From the NCBI RefSeq assembly GCF_018991925.1, contig NW_024738604.1, forward strand, positions 62,001 through 126,000: a DNA stretch of 64,000 bases. The letters run 5' to 3'. This document shows, one piece after another, positions 48,276 to 61,910 of this stretch (the stretch's first letter is position 1; each line of letters begins with the position of its first letter). This DNA comes from Homarus americanus (lineage: Eukaryota; Arthropoda; Malacostraca; Decapoda; Nephropidae). The position numbers and the translations under genes are program-made. The notes under the pieces are model-generated. The model was not told the DNA's origin, made no database searches, and was given only the letters and a program-made list of their open reading frames with translations.

Positions 48276-49552
48276 CTAGATGAATGCACCAGGCTACACA
48301 TCAGGTTACACAGCGTTCCCACCGCCCAATGTGACGCCGAAGTCAAACACAACACAGACTCAGCCTTTGCCATTACATATTGTATTAAATATAAGTAATT
48401 GCTTTAGTTAACTATATTTTAACAAATATTATTCAATGTTACTACTATGCAGTAAAAAATACCAATTCCAGTAAATTAAGCAAAAAAACTTCAAATTCAT
48501 TCTAGCTAAAAAAAAATAAAAAAATAAAAGGGATTCATTATCAACTACTGTACAGTATATTTACTGAAGACAGCATTTAAAGTGTCCAAAAAGTCTGTGC
48601 AGTGATTGACCTGTTTTGTTAGCACACACAAGGCATCAACCACCAACGACGAGCAAGTGAGGAACATCGACTTAGTTTACTCAAGTACATACATCAATTG
48701 CCATCTATGGGGAATATACACCTTTGTTTATTTTCACAATGTTTAAGATTTCCTCTGGAGAAAACAGCAGGGCTAATCTGAAGATATTTGGGCATACAAA
48801 TCCACAATAATCTTTCTGAAGCTGTAGAGCATTTTCTGCAGAGCCTTCTTTGGGTAAACAGTTGTAAAGGTAATACAAAACAATACATCCCCTTCAACCT
48901 ATTGAAAAGATCCCATAAAGGTAGTGAGGGCAGGTCAGGTAAGGTTACACAATCAAGTTTTTAAGAATTAAGCTTTTAAGTAGAATTAACAGAAGCTATT
49001 AGCATTAATGATACAGCAAAGTTAACTGTTCAATTTAAATGCCATTCTCAAGAGTCAAGAAATGAAAGCCTTTCAAAATGGAGTCCAGTTACATAACAGA
49101 TCAAGAAATAATATCTGGCAATAAAATCCAAAGAAATTTATTAAAGCCACAGATATAATATATATATAATTTTTTTTTAATTCATATACATGTACCAAAA
49201 AATATCAACAAGCAAACATTTTCATTCATAAAATTTTATTATAAAACACCAGAAAAATGTATAATTTCTATTTATTGTAAAAATAGTGTGTGTCAAAACT
49301 TCAGCTCTAAAAAAAATGCTGTTGAAAGATGAAGAATAGAAAAGAACATGCCTTTGGATCAACAAAAAGCTCTATCCTACAGTCTTACCTAAATACTATA
49401 CAGTACTTTCATTGGTGGCAAGTATCTGTTAAAGCGACTTGGTTAAAGAGGCACATCAAACAAATATCATGCCAGTTAGTTGAACAATCAGATAAAAAAT
49501 CAGTGAAATAAATGAAAGAGCAGTCATTCTCATGGTTGGCAGGCGTACGCAC
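48276..49552. other. MYPT intron 6
   Basis: AT-rich, unremarkable intron sequence. No further exon found. Confidence 0.6.
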
Positions 49553-49828
49553 TTGAAGAAATTCTTTATGACACTGCCCGGACTCATTTTGGACGGCGTG
49601 GGGGGCTGTGCTGAGGAGGGGGTCTGAGGCGGTGGTGGTGTAGACGGTGTGGGGGACGTAGGGGGTGTTTGAGGTGTTACAGTAACAATGGGAAGGGAGG
49701 TTGTTGCTGTGGGGGAAGGAAGGTGCTGCTGGTTAGGTTGTTTAGGGGGGATGGAAAGGGTTGGTGCAGTCTTAGGTGGTGGAGGGAGGGCAGTCAGCCC
49801 CCCGTTGGTCGTGAGTGTGGTCACGTTG
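49553..49828 (-). CDS. Mbs: MYPT exon 6: Pro-rich exon ending in IKNFFK
   Basis: 276 bp, phase 2 in and out, acceptor CATCATCTCTTGCAG|C, donor TTCTTCAA|GTGCGT. It encodes NVTTLTTNGGLTALPPPPKT, a Pro/Thr/Ser-rich body (TPQTPPTSPTPSTPPPPQTP) and SKMSPGSVIKNFFK. The split Lys codon joins directly to SFVPPSRDEESE of the next exon. The donor GTGCGT is non-optimal; the alternative GTACGC four bases on would break phase, so GTGCGT is preferred. The exon is skippable in frame. Confidence 0.82.
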
Positions 49829-50417
49829 CTGCAAGAGATGATGTTCCTTGAGAACACCTCACAACTATTCAACACGCATTCCTCTTTATCAATAAATCTT
49901 ACAATTAACTAAGAGTTTAGCTATTTTCCTAACATACTTAAAAAGAATTTAGAATGGTAACCAATGGACTAATTACTTCTCAACTGTTTAATATTGCCAT
50001 TCTGTGCTATTAGTTCAGTATAGAGTGTATCTGTGGGAAGTAAAACTTGATCACTATTTACACCAACACAAATACAGTATCTCTATCATTTTTTTTTTCT
50101 GTAGCAATCAATACTTAGGTGTGGGATATGACTCCTTAACAGTCGTGTGTTTCTCGACCAACACGAAATACCTACAGTAATAGAATTATTGCCTTTGATA
50201 TCCTTTTAATGAATGTCAAACACAAGCAGCTACTTATATCGATACAGAAACGAGACTTAAATCATTTCCCTTTTACCACATAATCAATAGAATAAAACAA
50301 AAACTTATTAACCTTACAAAAATTGGAAAAATAAATAAATAAAAAGGACCAGTACTCCCAACATAAGCTCTGTAGATGTTACGAGTGCAGGGCGAGATGA
50401 CTGACACGAGAACTCAC

Positions 50418-50504
50418 CTGCCAATGGAGCGCGTGGAAGGTGAGGTGTTGGTGGTGAGGACCGTGCTGGTAGAGACGAGGGGCTCCATACTATCCATGTG
50501 ATTC
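50418..50504 (-). CDS. Mbs: MYPT exon 5 (small)
   Basis: An 87-bp exon between acceptor TTAATGTCTTCAG|G and donor GGCAG|GTGAGT, phase 2 in and out, so it can be skipped without changing frame. It encodes NHMDSMEPLVSTSTVLTTNT and SPSTRSIG. It is short and without a family motif; support comes from strong splice sites and phase. Confidence 0.72.
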
Positions 50505-53500
50505 CTGAAGACATTAAGAAGTCACATCCACATCCATTCTCTCTTCACACTTTATAATTCCTTTAAGAAGTTTGATAATTTGCAAACCTAACCAAACCAA
50601 ACTTTAAAAATTAAGAGAAGTTTAACAATTTGCTGACCATTTCATTTACTGAAAAAAATTCTCTCATACAACACACACTTAACTCCCAATTGAATGGGGT
50701 CAAACTGAAGCACCGAGCCTTTAATGGCAATGGATTGTTAAAAAAAATCACACTGCTCTTTAATGATCATTGTACATTAACAGATCTGACTTAACTGGTG
50801 TGGCACTCCGTCTTGGCTCTATAATCAAAATACCAAGATACTTAGGGAGGAAATACTGTAAAATGCAAAAACTAATATGTAATTATAATCTATAGTTTCT
50901 TCTTATATATATTCAATGTAGTCTATCTTACATAACTAGCGCCAGCAGGGATGCAAAAAAAGAAAGAAAAACGAGAAAACAAAAAATTGCTTCTCAACGT
51001 TTCCTTAAACCACATTTTTTTTCCTTTTGGTTGTAAAATCTGAAGCAATACAATCATGAGATTAAAGAAGCGATAGTAAGCATCTCGACAATTAGCATGG
51101 AACAGTTGCTTGAGAAAAAGAATACAGAATAAAACGAATCATTCCAACAACAATAAAATAACACTGTTTCTGAGGGGCAATAGAAGAAGCTGAAAGAGTA
51201 ATGAAGATATACTGTACATGAATAAAGGGGCAATGATGATACAAGACTGAAGGGGCAATGACTCAAGGGGTAATGAAGATAATGACTGAAGGGGCAATGA
51301 AGATACATAGCTGAGAGGATACCAGTGGTAAAATACAACAGGACAGCAAACATGGAGATCAATAACTCAGTGGAAGGAATTTCAAGTCATAAATCAAAAT
51401 CACGAAGGACTTGAGCGACAACTTACAGCACAACACTATTCCTTGCAGAATATGATCTGATAAACAACCTACTGACCCTCCACAATATCTATAACAGGCT
51501 TTCATTTTGATCTTCATTCCTGAAAGCCTTAATTTGCTCTCATTCAATCTTCTTAACTGTCTTAGATGCTTAAAACTATAGCAACCAAACTTTAAGCTAT
51601 TTCATTTGAAGGAAAATCTCACTGATTTTGTGAAAAACAGATACTTCAATGATTAAAAAATCAATCAAACTACAGAATGTGTAAATCAACACAAGTAATC
51701 CAATGATTCACACAAAAGATGACTATAAAATTTCACTGTTCTATGCTCGACACTTTTTACTTGATTCTGTTAATGCACAATAGTGGGATAGAAGCACAGA
51801 TAGACAGACTGAAGGATAGGTACTGGTCATCATGCCCCGATACAAACACAGAGGGCACAGAAACATATCTAAGGTTATGGAGGGGTCTGATGGAAGCCTA
51901 TTTACATGCCAATTAATATGCCTCTACACAGAGAACTTTATATATCTGAGAAAGATGATTACATAACTGATTTTAAGTGCTCAATGGATCTCATCAAGAG
52001 GGATGTGTGAATAAGAGGTCTCTGCAAACAGGATGTATTAATACAAGTGCTCAAGGTCAGATCTCTTGTAGGAGAGTTGTGTAAGAAAGTGCAGTGAAGC
52101 ATTTGGAGTACTAAGATAGATGTGTGTCGGGAATATATACTATGAAAAAAAGCACGATACAAACACTAATAAAAAAGAGTATGGAAAATTGCCTAAATAC
52201 ACTGCGAGCATCTTAAGGGATACTATTACTATCGTACAAAAAATAAAATTGGCGACTTTTAAATAGAAGTATAGACCCAAACCAGGGGAAAAGTTCCAGT
52301 GAGTATTGAGGAATGTACAACACATTTCTTAGAACATGTGCAACAGTTTCAACTGAATTCATGGAAAATTATTGACTGGGTAAAATGTTACACCTCCAAC
52401 ACTGGACCTGAGCCTACCTTCTCAACTGTATAAATGAGAATTATGCCATTACAGTATGTGTATACTCTGACAGGGAGCTCAATAACAGCTTTGATAAAAT
52501 AGGTCATTATAAGTTTTTGAATGAGTTCCAGGATTACAAATTTTGAAATGACCAATTTTTTTTTAATGCCAGAGATGTCAACAAAGTTAGTCCTGAAAGT
52601 AAGTCCATACAATAAAATTTTATAAGAAACTAACATATCAAGTTTTTGTTGAGTTTAAAATGAAACCGTCCAATAAAATGAGTGTGAGGTGTTCCACAGC
52701 TGGAGGAACACCTAATACAGTTGGTAAGGCAGGTGATTCTGGCCTACAAAGAACCCTAAAATTTTGATCAAAATTGGGAAAGATGCTGAATTTTAGCATA
52801 TATGATATGACAACAAATCAGAATTGTAGCTCCACAAAATATGCTCTGTTGATAAAAATATCTACCAAGTTTGATCAAATAAATATAAACTTTTTTTTGC
52901 ATAGTTACATTTAATAAAAACAATGCAACTTCATAAAAAGTGTGAATCGTTCTTGTCTTCAAACTCACTAGTGCATTCATGCCAGCAGTAATCCTGCCAA
53001 GTATGAACTAAAATCAAATAAAAAAAATAGATACACCTTAAAGGTGTAAGCAATTCCAGTCAATTGGAGTCCAGCAAACAATTCTTCAACCACATTCCAT
53101 ATCCAACTATGTATATGGGGGAAACAGGTGCACCAGACAAAATAATGGGAAGAAAAAAAAAAAGAGCAGACTTTAATATTAAAACTAATGATGTTCCTCC
53201 AGATTCACAACAGGTCAGGTGTGAGGGGCCCCTAAAAACATCTAATTCCTCCATGGAAACAACACAGTATTCACATAAAAAAAAAAAAACCTAAATTGAT
53301 CCTTTATAATTAATTTTCATTAACTTGTTGTGGAAGGAGATCATACAGGAGTCAGGGGCTCAGTAGTGCTCTTAGGAACTACGTACTGTAATCTATCCTG
53401 AACACAGTTAATTCACCAACATTATTTAATATACAACACAACAAAGAGTTTACATAAACCTTATTTATACTTTCATCCTTAAATCAAATTATGTGATAAA

Positions 53501-53910
53501 ATCTTTCAGGATTTAAATGTCGCGTCTGGGGCGGGGGAGGGGGGTGGTGTTACTCATTCATCACCGTAAATCCATTTATTCTCTAGTTAAGTTCTTATCT
53601 TATTTAACGCACTCTTCTTTTTTTTCCCAATTTCAGTTTGAGGTACCTGTTCCACCCCATCATAGAATATTCTCTGCATGATCAAGGCAACATCAATCCA
53701 ACAAATTTTGATTATTAAAAAAAAAATACATAAAATTTGCTGCTCCAAAAAGTTACAACCAATCAGACTGCAGCAACTGAATTATATATGTGTAGATCCT
53801 CCTCATCTTGGAACTCTGCATAGTCTGGCCAACATCATTCCTACCAAGTCTGATAAAAATGAGATATGGGACTTTAATACGTAAACAGTGACGGGCAGAG
53901 GGACATCAAT
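50505..53910. other. MYPT intron 4, distal part
   Basis: AT-rich intron. AAGGGGCAATGA words repeat at 51,225-51,300. No exon or recognisable element apart from the MITE that follows. Confidence 0.6.
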
Positions 53911-54105
53911 AGGGTGTTAGAAAAGTCCCAGTGTACCTGTAATAATTAACAGTACAGTATAGCTATTCCTTGTTATATCCACACTGTTATATACTGTATC
54001 TTGTTCTACTTACAGTAAATATTGGATATGGTCGCTGTAAAGTGGTATAACAAGGCAGTTTTACCTTTAATTATTGTAGGTGTATATGAACTTTTCTAAC
54101 ACCCT
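53911..54105. mobile_element. MITE, 195 bp, in MYPT intron 4
   Basis: Outer inverted repeats AGGGTGTTAGAAAAGT (53,911-53,926) and its exact complement at 54,090-54,105. The pairing extends inward for about 39 bp with mismatches and ends in TAATAATTAA / TTAATTATTG. There is no open frame in the core. CAGGGTG-start ends with AAAAGT resemble mariner/IS630-type transposons. A TA duplication is not clean (AAT before, GTA after), so the exact boundary may be 1-3 bases further out. Confidence 0.8.
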
Positions 54106-56171
54106 GTATAATACAATTGTTTGCTTGCCAATGTCTAGAAGTAGTAAGGTGGTGTTTTAAAGAGAGAAAACCAATTGAAAATAAAGAATGTATGAATGAA
54201 ATAGAATGAAATACATCAACATGAGGAAACCGTCTGTGTATGGTACCTATAATTAGAGACGGGAGAGAACCTTCAATGTAGAGAAACTTCTCGAGATGTG
54301 TAATCACCCCATAGTTTAGAGGAGGTTTTCTGAGACCTCATGTTGTGTACAGTATCATGAAAATAGTACAGTGTCCTCAGATATCACATTGTTTGAAAGT
54401 TAAATATGTAATGAGAAGCAAGGGTTAAAAAATGTTCATCTGAAGTCTGAGGAAAATATTGTAGGGTAATCTACCCACAATCACAAGTATAACCTCTAGT
54501 GGCATAACTATAACGATAACACATCTACACAGTGCCCCATCTTACATATACCAGAGCATGTGTACAGTAAATCAGAATATAAAAACTTAATTTCCACTTT
54601 ACATTGTTTCCTTGAAGCCTAAATATGCAATATAAAAAACCATATACACAGTGCTTTAATTACTTGCCAACATAATGGAACAAAAGACAAACTACAGCCA
54701 CAGGTGATGTACAGTAACTAGCTGTAAACTATCATGAAAGATAAAGGAATAAGTTTGCAGAGGATGAAGTCAGCTTGCAAGTGTTTAGAAACTTATCAGA
54801 AAGTGGTAGCTTTTCCTTCACTATAATGAATGATATTTAGACAAGTGTGAAAGAAAGGGGTGATTAATTCTGCACAAACATACAGCAGAATCAGCATAAA
54901 ATGAAAAAAAATGAATAATTGGAAAATATAACTAGGAGTTTGTTAAGTTTAAATTACACTGCAATGTTTAGTGGCACATGTAACAGAAGACCGATATTAA
55001 ATTATGTTCGAGACAAGCAAATGGGAGACTACCAATATGACTTGAGGGACACTGGGATGGAGAGCAAGCTTGTATAAAGAAAACAAATCACAATAATACA
55101 AGGAGTACTGTACTCTCAACATACACATTAGAAGGGTTTACTCTGCAGGGTAATAAGGGACAACACATCAGAAGCTTACACATCAACTGATAAAATACAA
55201 ACACAGATAGATAGGATGAAAAAAATTCTTTAATCTATTCCCACATATTTCAATACCACATTCATTTTGTTTTACACCGTTTCACTTCACCAAATTTTGA
55301 ACAATTAAATGCGACGTGTAATGCAGTAGACCTAAAGGATCCAAAATTAAACTGCACAAAAGGAAATACATATTTATCAAGTAAAAATGCCTTACAAAAG
55401 TCAGAAATTCTGCAAGAGTAAGAATGGTATTATCAATTACGTCAACACCGTACAGCCAAGAGTGTTGTTCTAAAAAGCAATTGGGAATTTAGTTATATTT
55501 TAGCCGTACGTACTTTGCTGGCAACAGTGTATATTCTCCGAGTGATACACCGGCATTAGTTAAAGAAAGCAATATCTACGAGGCAACAACAGCAGCAGTA
55601 GGAAAGTTGTTACTGATGACACATGAACACAATAACAGAGCTTTATATGTATGCAAAAAAATAATAACAAAAAAATAATAAAAATAAATAAATAAATAAA
55701 AGCCTTATCATATTCTTCAAAAATGTATGATTCTCCAAAACAAGTAAATAAAGTAAAAGAAAAGTAAAATAATACCGTTTGACACGACAGTACAGTACTG
55801 TATTTAGGAGCACCTTTAATATTTGGCTGATCCTGGACTGAACTGTAAACATTCTTTGCAGAAGAAATGATAAGGAAGGCTTTAAAGCAACCTGAAGAAG
55901 AGTTTAAGAAGAAGATCCAGACATCAAGTAAAAAGGAAAAAATAGATTCTCAGATGGACATAGATCACTTGGTCGCTGATATCAAACAACTGATGATTAG
56001 CTGACTTTATCTGCTAGCAAACCAGTCCACATCATCGATCTCAACGAACAGGGGAGCTATCTATCTGGAGAATAAATTTTCAACAACACTGCAAAAATAC
56101 AAGAAACTTTCTCAAAAAAGCCTTGAAGCCATAGACAAATACACTGTTAAGCTAGGATGCAGGAACCATAC
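54106..56171. other. MYPT intron 4, proximal part
   Basis: AT-rich sequence with scattered TACTGTACAG words. No further exon. Confidence 0.6.
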
Positions 56172-56930
56172 CTCTGAATGCGTTCTCTGAGGGATGCGGA
56201 CCGTGCCAGCAGTCGGGGGTCCTTGTTGTTAGTAGTTTGGTTAGTAGAGAGAGAGGCCAGGCCAGCAGTTGTGGTGGTGGTAGTGGTGATGGTGATGACG
56301 GTGGTGGAGGAGGAGGGGGGTACGGATGGAGGTATTGGAGGTTGTAAGGGAGGAGGAGGAGGTGTCAGGATGGGAACAGGTGAGGCAGGAGAGGAGATTG
56401 AAGGCCCTAGAGGTCTGTGAGGCGTGGTACATGTGGTTGTTGTTTGTGTTTCTGATGGTGATGTTGGTGTTGTGATGGTTGTTGTTGCTGTTGTGACAGT
56501 GGTTAATAAATTATTTGCTTCAATGGATGAGGATACAGGAGGTGTAACTGCAGGGATGGTGGAGGCGGCTGTGGTTAAGTTCGTGGATGAAACTGTACTT
56601 GATGGATGAGTGGTAACAGGAGCAACGTATGTGGGAGTTGTGGTAGCTGACTGGTTATTTGGTACTGGAAAAAGACTCGGAGATGAGAGAGGATTAGGAT
56701 GATTCTGTACCGAGGGCAGGTTAATGTCTGAGGACGAGAGGCGCTGACAAGTCGCCAGGGATGAGGGTGAGGACAAGGCAGCGGAGGAGGAGGCAATACC
56801 CCCTGAGCGGGACTGGGATCGGGTGGTAACCCGCACCCCACCTCCTCCGTCCCTCCCTCCCTCCTCCTCCAACTGACTGAGAGCCGGGCATGACCGCGCC
56901 TTGAGTCTCTCTCGGGTGGCACTCAGAGAG
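56172..56930 (-). CDS. Mbs: MYPT exon 4: large Ser/Thr/Pro-rich exon
   Basis: The largest exon (759 bp, 253 residues). The acceptor is TTTGTTATGTTTCTAG|C with a clear pyrimidine tract and the donor is CAGAG|GTATGG (phase 2 in and out). It begins SLSATRERLKARSCPALSQL and passes through Gly/Arg-rich GGGGVRVTTRSQSRSGG. It then runs for some 170 residues almost purely in Ser, Thr, Pro, Val and Ala (poly-Thr and poly-Pro stretches) and ends ARSASLRERIQR. The basic-Ser motifs at both ends resemble the RSASSPR and TRSASYRRR elements of vertebrate MYPT. The middle is low complexity and probably fast evolving. Part of the plus-strand complement shows spurious Val/Gly frames. Confidence 0.82.
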
Positions 56931-58639
56931 CTAGAAACATAACAAAACATCCACCATGCAACAGTAGTTACACCTTACTTCATGCAGCCACCACGCAATA
57001 TGCAAGATTGCAGAATGGATTGAATACACATGTAAGTCCAGTTATAAACTGAGTTTAAACAAGATAAAACACTATACAGTATAAAGTATTGCCCTGTTAT
57101 ATAAGCAGTAACATGAACAAAATTTTAAAAATTAATATTCCATCACAAAACTCCTTATACAGTACATACACACTTATTACATACACATGCATGCATACAT
57201 CTACATGTATGCATACAGGCACAGGCACATGCACACAATTGCACAGGTGTCATAACCAAAACACGCATACCTGCACACACACACATAAACCTACGCTGAC
57301 AATGACTCCAAGAAAAAATTGAACACCCATGTAAAACAGCAAGTGATGAAAATTGTCATCTATATTATTGTACAAACTAGGTAACTAATTTCTCTAGAAT
57401 CTACAGAAGCTTTGCATAATCTACGTACAGTATTGTAATTCCTGTCAAGTGGGCATTCTACAATACTATATTATGCTTTTAATATTAAGATTACCTGTAC
57501 TTAAATATATGAATATTTATTAGTGGTGCAAGCTTTTGGTTATCAGGACTGTGGACATCTAGGGTAAATGGTTGAGTCCTGGCCATGGAGTTTTATGTAC
57601 AGTACCGAGCCATCAGGACTACGGGACTTAACCTCACTGGAACAGAGTCCTTTTCAATGTGTAGTCTTCATTTTCTTCATACACATTTTATTACTTCACA
57701 CAGTGGTAGAACCACAACTCCTCCATTAACTGCTTCACTCATGGACAAACCTTAAATTTAATTTCCTTGTCAACCTTGATATGAATTTTATGTCAACACA
57801 ACAGCACTGTTGGAACATAAGCTTCCACCTCTTACTGTGAGGTTCATTAATCCAGGTAAAAGTCGGTATTCACTTTGTGTAATGAATATGCAAGTTAAGG
57901 ATAGAAGCATGTATATGTGAAGTATTTCCAATCATTGTCTTTTGTCTTTTTCTACCCCTTTCTACTCCTACCTCTAAATTATTCTCAATTACTACTGTAG
58001 CTCCTCTTTTAATAAGGTTTCTGTTCCCACTAATCCATCAACACAAAAGTGGAAGAGGAGTAAGGCAACAGACACTTACACAGATATATTTACAAACTTG
58101 ACATTCATATAACTCTGAACCTTTCCCAACTAACTTCCTAATCCTCCACATCATCACTTGATTCTCAACACAACATTACCAACTCTTTAGCCTCTTTTCT
58201 TTTTACTATTTTATATCTTACCTTTAGCTCTATTTGTTACACCTATCGGCTTTTCTCACTTCATCCACTATCAGATTGGTACCGACTTCATTACTCAGAA
58301 CCACTACCAGACTGGTGACAATACAGAAGGTACAGTACAGCCAATATCAACAACACCTCATCTTGCCTGGAGTCAACAAAATGCAATACCCCTTAAGGTG
58401 AATTCGTGCTGAAGACCAAATTTTCATAACCATAATAAGATCAAACACCAAACAGGCTTGACGATCAAAATTAATAATGTCAAAACTATATTTCTTCTTT
58501 TCACTCTATCAATTTTTCATCCACTATGATGTTGGGAGGCAAAAATGAAGAGAAAACGGACTCTTCCATAACTTGCTGTCATTCATGATATCAGATGTGT
58601 GCTACTATGATGCCCCTATGAGACCACATCCTTACCATA

Positions 58640-58800
58640 CCACTTCTATATTCCCACATCACACCCCTACCACACCACATCCCTACCAAACCACATCCCT
58701 ACCACACTACATCCTTACCACACCATATCCCTACCACACAACATCCATATTACATCACATCCCTACCATACCACATCCCTACCACATCACACCCTCCCCT
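58640..58800. repeat. CCACATCCCTACCACA minisatellite
   Basis: About ten 16-17 bp diverged units. Confidence 0.88.
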
Positions 58801-59404
58801 AAAATATCATCACACTTCATGCTCTGCAAACCAAAATTCATATCTAAGATCACATAATAATTCCTACATCCAATTCAATACATTCTGCAATCTGCAAGCC
58901 ATTAATAAGAAACACTCAACCCACCATACTGCCTTTTTCTTTACTGATAAAATATATATATTTATATATACAGTATACAAACAAATATAAACATCTTTCC
59001 ATTTCTTTAGTGACTCTACAAAATGAATGGAATATATACACTCATATATGTATCTTTATCATTACTATACTTAAGAAGACAGTAAGAGCACAACATGCAA
59101 ATCACAAATATGATAAAAAATAATTACCCAAAACAGTAAAAATTACAAAGGTAATTATTTTTCAGCAGCACTAGAATCTACTTAAATGTAACTTTTAAAG
59201 AGTAGTGCACAAGGAGAATCTTTAATGTGTACACAGTTTAATACCTGTAACATTCACTTAATCACTCACTCACTCCCACATCCAACTCTTACAAACCATA
59301 AAACTCACTAAACACACCAGCTGGCTCTAAGCTGGAATGTAGATCTCATGGACTAAGAAGTTAGGTCCTTTAAAATGGTGCAACCATTATTAGTGTTTAG
59401 GGAA

Positions 59405-59520
59405 CTAACATGGCAGTAGTCATAAGCATGGCACCATACTACTTTGGAGCCCCAGGTTCACTCTCTGGCCAATCAAGGCAGATTCTCAGAACAACTCTGA
59501 TCAAGTAGCCTGGTAGAAGA
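59405..59520 (+). mobile_element. Possible tRNA-derived SINE fragment
   Basis: GCATGGCACCATACTACTTT followed by GGAGCCCCAGGTTCACTCTC resembles a decayed tRNA-like head with a B-box-like GGTTCACTCTC. It is strongly diverged and the ends are not definable. Confidence 0.25.
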
Positions 59521-61048
59521 AACCTTAACTCATATTACCCTACACTAAAGTGAAGGCTGTCAGTCTACCAGGGAGAGAGGCCTCCTATATGCAAGAGACA
59601 ATTTGTTACGTAAGATATATACACAATATTGCCAACTGTGACCACTTTCTTTGGTGTACACACAAACACATACATACAGTACACAAAGGCAAAACACAAA
59701 CATGCTCAGGAACATGCGCACACACACTCCCTGTCTTGCTATCTGGTCTGGAACCTTGCTCTACATCTCGTCATTCTTCCGATTCATAAAGATTTTGGCC
59801 ATTCTTTTCCCATATGTGAACCATCATCTTAACACTCCATCTAATCTTCTCTCAATCCTTCCCTTGATATTTTTTTTTCTCATCAAATTCCTCATTACTT
59901 AATCTGTCCACTGTATTAACTAGGAATCCTTTTCTTAGCAGTTTCATCAGTATAACTTCAGTCTTGCAAGCCCTTTCCCCATTATGATGCAAGGTGGCCA
60001 GAATTAAAAGCAACACAGATTCTCTCATTCGCTGTCATTTAATCTTTTTTGTTGCCTTACCTGATGTGTTCTGCTCTGGCATCCCACTTCCTTATCCCAT
60101 TTTCAATTTTATTGCTCTAATGGTTCAAACTCTGTAATCCAATTCCTCTCTGACACATATACCCACCTTGATCTTTTTATTAACATTCAATCATCTCGCT
60201 ATATACTGTACACTGTACAGTACTGTAATCACCTAAATTTAAGTACAATTCACTCCTAAACATGAATCTCTGAACTCCTACCTGCAGCTGAACTCTTGTA
60301 CAACCACTTTTTTTCACCTGAAACTTTTATCATTTGCAACATGCACTAAACACCATTCTCTTTTATCAAACTTCAACTAAATTTTGCAATACATTCTTTA
60401 ATTATAGCATTACCAGGAACTGCTTTTGAAACTTTTTATTTTAAGAAATAAAATACTGTACCTAATCCAGTTACATCTGTCAATAATTATTCCCAAGAAT
60501 CACACAAGTAAAATTCTCAAGACTGTAAAGACAAACAATTATCAAATGGGAATGAAAAATCTTCACATGGGAAAATATATATACTGTGACATACAAGACA
60601 CAGAAGGTGACAAATTAACAGCAAGATGACTACAGTATGTTCTCATTTACAGAGACCAAGGAATTAAAATATTTCCCAAATATTTACTGGACTTTGGGCT
60701 GAAAAAAGGCTTGCATCTTTCAATTGTTTCACTCTCAAGAAACAAGACCTGACTGGGAGGCAGTTTTGAGCCTTGATCATTCTACTGTTAGGTCATTCCA
60801 CAATGCCAGTCAACTAAGGCCCTAAAACTGTACTGTTATGGTTTGAGACACACATACAATACACACAGCACTAAGACACCCCCTAAAAAAAATCTTTATT
60901 TTACAATAACTCTTTAACTAAAACACTTGTTTATTTGATGTAAACACCAACAGCAACAAGATAAAGGGATACTGATCAGATTACAAGTACGTACTTATGA
61001 TTTACCTTCTCTTGATCAGTCCAACACAAAACACCAAGTAACACATAC

Positions 61049-61160
61049 CTCTCGTCCTTCTCAGCTGGAGTGACCCTCTTCCCTGTAGTGGTGTCCTCAC
61101 TTTCTCTGTTGCTCACCCGTGCTGGAGTTGGTATAGTTCGAGAAACTTCTTCTTTTTGGT
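61049..61160 (-). CDS. Mbs: MYPT exon 3
   Basis: Acceptor CTCTAATTCAG|AC and donor GAGAG|GTATGT bound 112 bp (phase 1 in, 2 out). It encodes QKEEVSRTIPTPARVSNRES and DTTTGKRVTPAEKDE, a charged, presumably disordered linker. The assignment rests on perfect phase agreement with exons 2 and 4 and on position rather than on a conserved motif. Confidence 0.78.
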
Positions 61161-61727
61161 CTGAATTAGAGATATAAATTCCATGAGAATAAGGATTAAT
61201 GTAAAAATAACTACAAAGTACAATTAGGCAGGGAGCTTTATAGTGGCCATAGGTATCATTGTTCTTCAATTGAAAAAAAAAATATATTTATAACCACTTT
61301 TCTCTTCCATGCTGTTTCCAAGCCTTTATCTAAGGTTAACAATAGTTACAAAATTACAACGGGTGTCAGGGCATCTGAAGTTTAAGCATAGAACAGTAAT
61401 CACTCCCCAATTCCAAATAATGGGAGCTAAAGCCTTTCTGGATTAGGGAGGAAACCATATTAAGTAGATTTTTCCATATATGTTGAACTATTGGATCTAA
61501 ACATAGTGTCTATTTACAGTAACAATTCAAACAGACTCCTTGTCACACTAGGTTTCACTAATGTTATATACAGGCTTTACATTTCATTATAATCTGCTCT
61601 GCACCATCAAACCCTGAAAGGTTGCAAAGGAAACACTTTCACATATGAATTAAGTCGCATACAACAATAAGAACTTGCCATCATCTAAACAAAACAAATA
61701 TCTCTGTAAACAAACACAAAAACCCAC
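61161..61727. other. MYPT intron 2
   Basis: 567 bp, AT-rich, nothing recognised. Confidence 0.6.
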
Positions 61728-61910
61728 TTTTGTCTTCTTGATTTGTTTTTCTCAGAGATGACGGTCTTCTCCATGACTGCACTTCAGATTCGTCCATAGT
61801 GTTGTCTGCTCGGGCCTGTGGAAGTGTTCGACTGTTGCTCTTCTCTGTCACCACACTAGTGGGAATGATCTGTGGGGTGGCATTCTCCTTATTCACCTTG
61901 TTCTTCTTCT
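61728..61910 (-). CDS. Mbs: MYPT exon 2: SWRRPSSLRK block
   Basis: Acceptor CAATTACAG|AG and donor AAAA|GTGGGT enclose 183 bp in phase 1 to 1. It encodes KKNKVNKENATPQIIPTSVV, SRTLPQARADNTMDESE and SWRRPSSLRKTNQED. The SWRRPSSLRK motif corresponds to the WRLGLRKTGS block of vertebrate MYPT1, a conserved basic/Ser landmark after the acidic region. The donor GTGGGT is weaker than its neighbours. The codon spanning the junction with the next exon is AA|C read as A+AC (Asn), followed by QKEEVSR. Confidence 0.82.

Larger units (their letters stand above)
56931..61048. other. MYPT intron 3
   Basis: 4.1 kb, AT-rich. Holds CA/TGCA-rich sequence at 57,170-57,290, a CCCTACCACACCACAT array at 58,640-58,800 and a possible tRNA-like element at 59,405-59,520. 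No exon found. Confidence 0.6.
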
